Below, piece after piece: positions 11,408 through 21,000 of a stretch of DNA of 64,000 nucleotides (its first letter is position 1; each line of letters begins with the position of its first letter). Origin of the DNA: Parvularia atlantis (Eukaryota; Opisthokonta; Rotosphaerida). A program made the translations under genes and the position numbers. The DNA lies in the NCBI GenBank assembly GCA_943704415.1, contig CALSCO010000122.1:18112-82111 (forward strand), written 5' to 3'. The notes under the pieces were generated by a model, which did not search any database, was not told where the DNA came from, and saw only the letters and a program-made list of their open reading frames with translations.

Positions 11408-11433
11408 GGATTTGCAAACAGTGCGCATCCAGC

Positions 11434-12926
11434 ATGGCGGACGGCGTCTGCGCCGCGAGCGCGTCCGCGGCCGGCGCCGGGCCGGGCGGGGCGGACGGCG
11501 ACGAGGCGGACGACGACGGGGACGGGCGCGGGACGCTGGCGCAGCACCGCGGTGCGTGTGGCGCGCCGGCGCGACCGCCGTGGCGCTCACTGACGGGCCA
11601 TGTGGCGCGCAGGGACCAAGCGCCTAACGCTCCAGCTGCCGCAGCAGCCCGCTGTGGCCGCGCCCAATGGCACTGAGGCGACGGCAGCGGCAACGGCAAC
11701 GACGCCGCGGCTGCGCCCGCGCCGGCCGCACGGGCACGACAGCGACGGCGACAGCGACGCGTCCGGCTCGGCCGGGTCGGCCACGGGGCCGCAGCGCGCG
11801 TCCTGGCGCGCCCGACAGCGCTCGCACCTGGGCGGCGCAGGTGGCGGCGCACGGGCGCACCGGCCGCACGCGCACGACTCGGGCTCGGAGGACTTCGAGT
11901 CGTGGAGCGACGCGGGATCGGCCGGCTCGGCGCTGTCCGGGCCGCCACCGTCGGCCTGGGACCCGCTCACAGACGAGCAGCTGGCGCAGCGTGCGTCGCG
12001 GACGCGTGCGCTGTGCGGGCGGGGTGTCTCACGCGACGCGCAGCGCCAACTCTGGGCGAAAACGACTTTATCATGGTCGACGGCTCCGAGCGCGCCCTGC
12101 GCCGCTGCGTCGAACGCGTCGTGCCCGCGCCCGCGCCGCCGCCGCGGTCGACCAGCGAGCTCGCGCGCGCGCTGCTCGCAGCGGTGCCCGTCGTCACGCC
12201 CACCTTCCGCCCCGCCGAGCGCGACGACAGCCACATCGAGGTGGACGTCGCGATCGACGCAGACGCAGACGCAGACGCAGAGCCAGAGGAGGACGACACC
12301 GGCGTCGTCGTCGCCGGCGACGACGACGCCGACGAGCTCACGGACGATGAGAGTATGGACAGGCGGCACCGCAAGTTCGAGATTGCCGAGAAGCGGCGGT
12401 AGTGGCACCCAGCCACGGCCGGGCACCCGCTAACGTTCGCGCGTCCGCAGGAAGAACCGCGACCGCGAGCTGCTCATGCACGAGGCCTACATGCGCGAGC
12501 AGGCGCTCGAGCACGAGAAGCACATGGAGCTGAACGCGCGCATCAACGCGGCGCACCGCAAGAAGCAAGCAGGTCTGGCATGCGAACCCCCCTGTGCGCG
12601 TCGCGCTCACGCTGCCCGTGCCACGCGCAGAGTGGTCGCAGCAGATCCGCACGGGTCTGAAGCTGACGAGCGCGCGCATCGGCGCGCCCCCAAAGCCCCG
12701 TCCGCCAAGAGTGCGTGGATCACGCGCGGCGCCTCGCTTGCCGCTGCCGCTGACGCTGCCCGCGCGCATGTAGCCGCCGCGGCCACGCTCGACCAAGCCG
12801 CATACGGGCGGGGCAGGGAGAGGCCAATCCATCTTCGACTGGTTCGCGCGGGCTGCAGCGGCGATCCCGGGCCCGAGCGGGCCGCCCGTGGACTTTACGC
12901 TCGCGGGCACCCCGCTGGCAAAGTGA
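11434..12926 (+). CDS. Nuclear acidic protein with PEHE-like (MSL1/KANSL1) domain
   Basis: PEHE domains of MSL1 and KANSL1 bind MOF-type histone acetyltransferases (family knowledge). The ATG at 11434 (MADGVCAASASA) is joined across an intron (about 11552-11612) to a low-complexity Ser/Asp/Arg-rich region. GENDFIMVDGSERALRR follows (about 12058). The candidate PEHE block runs from PTFRPAERD (about 12210) through an acidic stretch to DRRHRKFEIAEKRR (about 12360-12400). After an intron it continues KNRDRELLMHEAYMREQ (about 12455). The order (TP-x-[WF] start, acidic SD/DD, RH-x-K-x-E, EKRR, long charged helix) resembles MSL1. The end, GPPVDFTLAGTPLAK, also resembles the segment after the MSL1 helix. 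This is motif matching by eye; another helix-rich nuclear family is possible. Confidence 0.5.
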
Positions 12927-13009
12927 TGATGACTTGCGCTGCGTGCGTGCGTAGACAAAAAACAACAACAAACACGGTGGCTGGCTGGCGGAGCTGCGTG
13001 CTGGCGGAT

Positions 13010-16000
13010 CTAGGGCGGGCTGGTGGCCTGAGGCGACGTCGGCGCGAGGGCGTCGAAGAAAAGATGCAGCTTCTCCTTCTTGAAGTCGTCGCGCAGCGCG
13101 ATGCAGGCCTGCGTCGCACGGGGTGAGCACGCACGGCCACTGAGCGCAATGGCGGACGCACCTGGATCAGCTCGCGGTCGAGGTTGCTGAGCGCGCCCTC
13201 GCTGATGAGCATCTTGAGGTTGTCCGGGCGCACGACAAAGACGTTGCCCAACTGGCGCAGCGTGTCGAAGCTGCGCCGCGTGCTGCGCGTCAGCCCACGG
13301 GCCACTGGCACACAGTCCGCCCTGTAACGCGCACAGCTGGTTGACCGACGGGATGTTGAACGCGCGCACACTGTACTGATACTCGGTCAGCTCCCTGGGT
13401 GCGCGCCACGCGCGTAAGTCCCACCAACACGCGCTGGCGCACACGTACCTCGCGAGCACGAGGCCGCCCGCGTTGTTCACGGTGAACTTGCGGATGTGGT
13501 CGACTAGCAGCCTGCGCGCCACCCCGTGAGCCCCCCTCGCGCGGCCCGCGGGCGCGACGCACTGGTAAAAGCGCGTGCCGAGCTCGGTCAGGAACGCCTC
13601 GAGGTTCCGCCCGTCCAGCGTACGCTTCGCGACCAGGTACACCTTGTGCAGGTACGCAGTGATCTCGAGGCAGACCTGCGGGACGGCCGCGCGTCGGCAC
13701 ACCGTACTGTCACGCGCACTGCTTCCGAGAGCCCGCACCGCGGTCGCCTGGTTGGACGCCGCCGCGCTGCTGCCCCCGCCGACGGCCTGCTGCAGCGGCA
13801 GGAAGACGTCCTTGGGCCGGAAGTCGGTCTTGCTCTGCTTGGCGAGGATCTTGCCGATGCGCTTGACAATCTCTGCGTGTTTGGCGCGCGTTTGACACGG
13901 GAGTGCACGACGCCGCGCGAGCACGCCCGCACCGTAGATCAGCAGCTCCACGATCGAGTTGATCTCGAGCTCGATCGTCGACAGCGCCTTGTTTTTGCAC
14001 ATCATCGCCTCGCGGAACGCGGCGCCGCCGGGCGGCAGTGTCGGGATCTGCGCCCCGGCCGTGCGCGTCAAGCAAACGACGCGGCGCACGCCACCGCATG
14101 CCAAACGCACCGCGACCTCCTGGAAGTGCTTCTGCAGCAGATGCACGATCGCCACCATCGTCATGACCGCGTCGAGCGTCTCCAGCGGCGGCTCAAACTT
14201 GTCGCGCGCCGCCGCGAGCGTGTCGAGGGCGCTGCACGGCACGGCCAATGAGCGCAACTGTGCAACACAAGCGCGTACGCGCAGACGCACATGTCGGCTG
14301 CGGCCTGGATGTAGTTGGTGCACATGGTCGTCATGAGGATCGTGAACAGCTGCAGCAGGTTGTCGGAGCTGCGCGCGAGCCCGGTTAGCGACGCGATGAG
14401 CGAGGCAGGCGGGACGCCGCACATCTCGCCGTGCGCGCTCAGCTGAACGCAGCGTCGGCTCGCGTCGGCGTGCGCGTGAAGCATCTCGAGGGCGACCTGG
14501 TTCACGCGTGCGCCGTGTGAGCACCGCGCTGCACGTGCCCATTGCGCTTGTTCGTGCCTCGATCGACAGCTCATCCGGCGCCTCTTGCGTCTGCAACAGC
14601 ATGCGGCCTGCGGCATTGTCAGACTGTGCCGAGCCGCAGCGCGCAAGGACGCTCACCTGACCCCGCGGTCTGCGTTGGCGACGCTGACGTCGACGCGCCC
14701 CAGAAGGTCCCCCGCCCCTTGCTCGCGTTCGCCTTGCGTTCGGCCTGCGAGCGACGTCAGCGGTCGCGATCGCCACCGCCGCCCCAGCGACCTGCCTTGG
14801 CCTGCTGGAACGGCGCCAGGAACGCGGCCAGCTCGGCCTGGAGGTGCGCGCTCTCATCCTTGACGTACGCGCCGCGCCCCACGTACGGCCCAAACGCCTC
14901 GTCGATCAGCTGCTTTATGTCCAGCAGACCTGAGCGCGCGAACCACTTGCTTAGGGCGGCTGGGCACGCGGGCACCGGGCGCGCACCGTCAAAGTTGTAC
15001 TGCTGCAGGTTCTTGAAGAGCACTAGGGCCATCTGGAACACCTGGCACAGCGTCTCGAGGTACGGCGCTGGCGCCTCGTCCGGCTGCAGCAGGCTGCACG
15101 CGCGCGGTCTGCCGCCGCACTGGGAATGCGGTGCACGCGCACCTGTCCGGGATTGCGTGGAAGCCTGACACGGCGGCACTCGGCACCGGCGGCTTCTTCT
15201 CTGCGCGCGCGCATCGGCGTCAGTGCGCTGCTCACACGGTGCGGCACAGCGGCCACCTTGCGGTGACAGGGCGCTGTCGAGCCGCACTAGGCCCTTGCGC
15301 GTGCGGCCGAGCAGCGTGGCAACGTACGGCGGCACCTGCGCGCACGCAGGACCGCAATCAGTCGACAAGCGTCGCCAGCCGCGCCGCACCAGCGCCGACA
15401 CGGCCTTCTGCACGAGCAGCGCCATCACAAAGTCCGCGTTTGGGAACACCTTGCGGACCATGGACGAATCGCGCGCAAGGATCGCTGCGCGCACCGGTCG
15501 CGTGAGCGACGCGCAGCACACAGCCATGCGCTCGACGCACCTTGTATCTCGTCAAACAGCTCCTTCAGGCCCTGGACGTTGTGGCTGCGCACGTACGCCG
15601 CGCTGTCTTGCAGCCTGTGCCACCCGTGAGCAGTGTCTGCACAACCAATCGTGCATGCGTTCGCGCGCGCGTACTTGCGCCCGGTCGCGCCGCGCGCCTT
15701 GTGCATGAGCGGGTGCTTGTCGATGAACTGGTTCACGGCGATCGACCCGCGCCCGATGTCGTGCAGGGTCTGTGCCGTCTTCTGCTCGTGCGCGCGCAGC
15801 ATCAGCACTGGTTTGTAGGCACGGCCGCGCCTTGCCTTCATCGTCCCGAGGTCGCCCGTCTTGTAGGCCTCGCTCAGCAGCTCGATCAGCTGGCGCTCGA
15901 CGCGCCGGCAATAGTCCTCAATCGCGACCTTGGCCTGTGAGCGGCTCGCGTTCGAACGGCCCGCGCGCACGACCTGGCCACGGCGCACCGCGTTGGTCTG

Positions 16001-17910
16001 CGGTGCGTCCAGGTCGGACGTGATCGTCTGCAGACGCTGCGCGACCACAGCGGCCTGCAGCGCCTGTCAGTGAGCACCTCGGGCAAGCGAGCGTGCGATG
16101 GCGCGCCTCGTAGATCCGGCTCTCGTTCAGGAAGAACTCGGATGTCTCGACGCCCGCGTTGAACTCCATCACGTACTGCAGGAGCAGTCGCGCCTCCTCG
16201 GCCCGTGCGCGCTGCTTCTCCAACACGGCCAGCTGCTCGCCTGCTCGGTCGTCAGCACACATACGCGCGCACACGATAGCGGCCGCCCGCCCGCACCTGT
16301 TCGCACGATTTGTCCGCCTGCCTCACCGAAGGGCTCCTCGAGGCTTGCGAGCGTCTCGGAGATGTCCTGCACCCGCAGCGCCGTCAGAACGCGCACGCTC
16401 AGCAGCGACGCAACGCACGTCGCACTGCTTGTAGAAGCCAGCCAGCCGCGCCTGGTACAGGTTGTTGGCCTGGTCAGCTGCCTGTGTCGCGTGTCAAAGG
16501 CGCGCGCCGGTTGGCGGGCGCTGCGTGGCACACGCCTGCTCAGCCGCGCGCAGCTGTCCGTCCAGCGCGGTGGACAGCTGCTTCAACTCGGCGTGGTGGT
16601 GCGCAAACGCCTCCAGGAACGGCTCAGCTGGAAAAGCGTGCGGTCCGCCCGGCTCGACCGTCAGCTCGCTGCGCTCCATCAGCGACAGCAGGTTCTGAGT
16701 GATGCGCTTGACGTAGTCCTCGTCCTCGAACGCCACCTGCGCACACACAGCTGCGCATCAGCGCACGCAGAGCCGACAGCACGCGCAACACGTGCCTCGA
16801 ACGACTTCACGGCCGGGTCCTGCATCAGCTCCTGGAATGAGCGCAACGGCGCGGTCGGTGCTGCCGCCTGCTTGCGTGTGCTTGGCCGGTCTGCGGCAGG
16901 TGTGGTCTTGCTGGGTCGGTCTGCGGCTGGCTTGGCCGTGGTCGCTGGCTCCTCATCAAACGGGTTCTGCGCGGCTTCGCGCTTGCTGTCTGCGCGCGGG
17001 CGGTCTGCGGCTGGCTTGGCCGTGGTCGCTGGCTCCTCATCAAACGGGTTCTGCGCGGCTTCGCGCTTGCTGTTGGCCCGCAGCCGTAAGGCGTCGCGGT
17101 TACGTGCATCGTCGGCGGCGGCAGAGACGTTCTCGGCAGAGGCGCGAAGTGTGGAGCTGCGCGGCCGAGCGTCGAGTGATCGCGGCGCGTCTTGCACTGG
17201 CGTCTCTTTCTCGGCCTTGCCCTTGCGTCCTGGTCGCGCGGATGGCTCACCGTCTTCGCCGTCAGAGTCGAACGGGGTTGAACCAGCGGCCACGGGCGGT
17301 CGGGCGCGTGCTGCGGCGACCGCTGCTTGCTCAGCCTTGCGCGGTGCCTCGGGCAGCGGTCGCTTGCTCGGCTTGGGCTCGTCGTCGAACGGATTGGGCG
17401 CAGGCTCGTCCACACGTCTTGCTGCCGCGGGCGACTTGGCCTTGCTGGCAATGTCGTCAGCGGGCGCTGCTGCTGCGGTCTTGCGCGGCGCCTCGTCGTC
17501 GAACGGGTTGGATGCGGGTTCATCCGTTCCTTTGACCTTGCCACCAACGTCGCCAGCTGCTGGTGTGGCCGTCCTGCGCGGTGCTTCGGGCAGCGGTCGC
17601 TTCGGCTTGGGCTCGTCGTCGAACGGTGTCGATGCCGCAGTGTCCGACACGGGCTGCCGCCGCGACGACGGACGCTGTCGCGGCTGGTCTTCATCAAACG
17701 GGTTGCCCGTCTTCGCCTGATCGACCTTGCGCGGCGCCTCGGGTAGCGGCCGCCTGGCCGGCTTGTTGTCGTTCGCCGCGCCCGCGTCCCGCCTTGCCGC
17801 CGTCCTGCTGCTCGACTTCGCATCGTCATCGTCGTCAAACGGGTTCGCTGCCTTGGCCGCCCGGCTCGCTGCACCACCGAACCGATGCTGCTCGCTCCCG
17901 CCACCCGCCC

Positions 17911-17942
<32 letters not shown>

Positions 17943-17998
17943 AACGGGTTGGCCGCGCGCGCCGGCCGCCCGCGCGTCGCAGGCGCCGCGTTCGCCAT
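13010..17998 (-). CDS. SEC10: Exocyst subunit SEC10 (EXOC5) with long NPF-repeat N-terminal tail
   Basis: Sec10 is one of eight exocyst subunits tethering secretory vesicles to the plasma membrane. The core spans about 16750-13010. Exon reads include FEDEDYVKRITQNLL (about 16720), LQYVMEFNAGVETSEFFLN (about 16170), YCRRVERQLIELLSEAYKTG (about 15890), FEPPLETLDAVMTMV (about 14190), LDGRNLEAFLTELGTRFYQ (about 13600), FNIPSVNQL and LGNVFVVRPDNLKMLISEG (about 13230). Upstream, one uninterrupted exon (about 16790-17998) encodes some 400 disordered residues with seven NPFD and two TPFD motifs in Lys/Ala/Pro-rich spacers. It ends in RSFQELMQDPAVKSFEARV, which splices into the core with a normal-looking intron. 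NPF binds EH domains, so the tail could link the exocyst to endocytic machinery (inference). Divergent from BRCA2 with 60 bases between start codons. Confidence 0.85.
16921..17088 (-). repeat. 84-bp tandem duplication in the SEC10 NPF tail
   Basis: Two copies with an 84-base period (from 16921 and 17005); at least 69 bases are identical. Each copy encodes a 28-residue unit containing AAQNPFDEEPATT. The near-perfect identity points to recent duplication that added one NPF motif in frame. Confidence 0.85.
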
Positions 17999-18058
17999 GA
18001 TCACGTGGTATATGACAGCACGACTTTCGACACGGTTTGGCGCGCGCGCTCGCGCCGC

Positions 18059-21000
18059 ATGACGCGAGGCAGCGCCACCGGCGCGGCCTACGCCAGCGCC
18101 GAGCCGCGTGCGCTGTCGTTATGGGACGCCTACGGCGACGCAGTGCTCGCCGCCCGGCTGCCGCCGCGCGCGCCGCCGCCGCCGCTGCCGTCCGCGCCGC
18201 GCGACCTGGCGCGCCTGCTTAACTCGGACGACGTGCTCGCGTCCGGCGAGGCCACGCCTGCGGCGCTGCCCGCCGTGTCGTCGGCCGGCACGCCGACGCT
18301 GCCGTACGCCAGCAGCCCGACGGCCGCACCCGTCACAACGCCGGGGCCCGGACGCGGCGCGCTCGCCGACAAGACGCACGAGCTGCTGCTGCAGTCGACG
18401 CCGTCCGCCCCCTCCACCGCCGCTGCCGCCGCGCCCGTCACACCCGGCACCGTCATGCTCGGCCCGGGACCCGCCGCCCGCGCGCCCGCGCCCGCGCCCG
18501 CGCCCGCCACGCTGCCCTCAGCGCGCTCAACCGCAACGGAGGCGTCCATCCCGTGGTCGCCCTCGCTCGCGTCGCCCGAGATCGCACGCGCGCGCGACGG
18601 CCTCGCTCCCGTCTTTTCCGACACGATACCGCTGGCCGAGCAGCTGCGCATCGCCGAGCAGTGGCGGTACGGCCAGGACGGCGTCGGCGCCAAGTCGCCG
18701 GAGGAGGACGGCATGTGGGTGCCCGCGCGGCCACGGCCCGACCCGGCCACGACCGACCCGGGCGCGCGCACGCTCATGCTGCTGCTCGAGGCCTCGCCCG
18801 TGGTCGTGGGGGCACCGATCACCCGTGCCGATGACTTTCACGTGCGGCCGCGGCGGCTCTTCCACTACGACGACGGCGCCGCAGACGACGCCGACATCGC
18901 CGATGTGTCAGTAGCCGCCGTCGACACCGCGGTTGTGCCCGCTATCGCCGTGGACTTGCCATCGCTGCCTGCTGCCGTCGACACGCCAGTGTCAGCACCA
19001 GCACCGAAACCGGCACCAGCACCGGCACCGGCACCGACAACGCCGGCACCAACAACGCCTGCACCGGCACCGGCGCAACGGGCGGCTCGCATGACCACAC
19101 GCAAACAGGCCCGCGCGCGCGTCACCGCGTCCAGCCTCGCCAGTGCGCTCCTGGACTCGCAGCCGAGTGATCCGGTGGGGGCGTCGGAAGCCGTCGTGCC
19201 TTGCACGCCCGAGCCCGCGGCGACGACGACAGCTTCGCTGCTCGAGCTGTCGGCTGGGCCGCCTCAAGCTGACGCCGCGACGGCGACGCTGTCTGCCGTG
19301 CTGGCCGACCTGCACAGCGTCGCAACGCCCATGCCGACGTTCACGACGGGCGCGGGACGCAAGCTCGCGCCGCTGAGCACAGCCAGCCTCGAGAGCGCCG
19401 CAAAGCGCTTCGAGGAGCCGGACGAGTCGCCGGGAATGCCGACGTTCACGACGGGCGCGGGACGCAAGCTCGCGCCGCTGAGCGCAGCCAGCCTCGAGAG
19501 CGCCGCAAAGCGCTTCGAGGAGCCGGACGAAGCGGAGCCGCGACCCGCCGCCGAGACCGCCCCCTTCGCCGGCTTCCGCAGCGGCAACGGACGGTCACTC
19601 GACCCGGTGCGGCCGGAGAGCCTGCAGGCGGCGCGCGACAAGTTTGCCCTGCTCGACAGCGACAGCGGCGACGTGTCCCGGCTCACGGCGTTGTCGACCG
19701 GCAGTGCCTCTGCCGGCCCGCCTCTCAAGCGTGTGCGCGCCCCTGCTGGCGATGCAGACAGCTCGAGCGCCAAGCGCGTGTTCGCGTCATCCCGCCCGTT
19801 CGACTCGCCGACCGCCTTCGACGCGCGCGATGCACGCGGCATGCCGGTGTCCTCCGCAACGCCCAGCACCAGCTTGAGCTTCCGGTCGCCCGCGATCGTG
19901 CGCGCGCCCCCGGCGGGCATGGGCGGCGCCAAGCGGCTCTTTGGCGACGAGCGGCCGACGACGCACAACGCCAGCGACGCTGACGCCGTAGCGGGTGACC
20001 TGGCCGCAGCGCGCAAGTCGGCACGCAGCGACGAGCCTGTCGCACCGCACCGCGCCTTTGCCCCGCTGTCGTCACCGATCCTGACACGCTCACCGCACCC
20101 GGGCACGCCGCGCTCTGGCATTGCAAACCGACGCCCGTTCAAGGCCCCGTCGCGCGTCGCACCGCCGGCTGCGGGTGCGGGCACCGCATCGATGGCGACC
20201 AAGGCAGCTGCCGGCGCTGTCGTGAGCCGCACGCTGTTCGACATGGGCGGTGCGCTCCCGTCTCGTGCCGGCCCGTGCAGCCCAGCTGACGCTTGCGCGA
20301 CGCAGGCAGTACCGGTCCGCGCACCACCCTGGCCCAGGCCCGCGACCAGACGCTCGCGGAGCTGTCGACGCAGAACGGCTACCACACCGAGCACATGTGC
20401 GTTGCGCTAGCCAGCTGCGCCCGTGCGCCTGATCTCCCTCGCCCGCTGCAGCCCCGAGCATCTGCTGGCGATCACGGCGCAGAACGCGGCCGAGTACCGC
20501 TTCGAGCACGAGGGCGCGCCGTTCGGCCCGTCGGAGGCGCACACGGTCTTGCTGGACGCCGGCGCGATTCCGTCGCAGGTGTCGTTCGCGTGGGTGACCA
20601 ACCATTTCCGCTGGATCGTCTGGAAGCTCGCGGCCGAGGAGCGCTGTGCGTCTGGGTGTACCAGCCAACGCGCCCTTACTCGACGTTGTGCGCAGCGTTC
20701 GCGCAGCTGGTCGGCCAGCGTCTGACGGCCGCTGAGGTCGTCAACCAGCTCAAGTACCGGTGCGGCCTAGTGGGCAGACCGCGCTGCAGCCATGCTCACG
20801 GCCGTGTATGCGCGTCAGGTACGAGCGCGAGATCAACCTGTGCCACCGGTCCGCGCTCAAGTTGATCGCCGAGAAGGACGGCGCCGCGGCCCGGCCGATG
20901 GTGCTCTGCGTCTGCGAGATTCGCGCTGGCGAGGGCGACGCCGCGACGCTCGTGCTCACCGATGGCTGGTACGCCATGCCGGCGCTGCTCGACGCGGGCC

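Noticed and set aside
11408-11590. N-terminal extension of SURF1 to 11590
   Set aside because: The extension is Arg/Pro shadow sequence opposite the PEHE exon; the ATG at 11407 starts a typical mitochondrial presequence.
11600-11612. ATG at 11600 as the start of the PEHE protein
   Set aside because: It lies inside an intron ending CTGACGGGCC...GCGCAG; the upstream ATG at 11434 gives a spliced in-frame protein.
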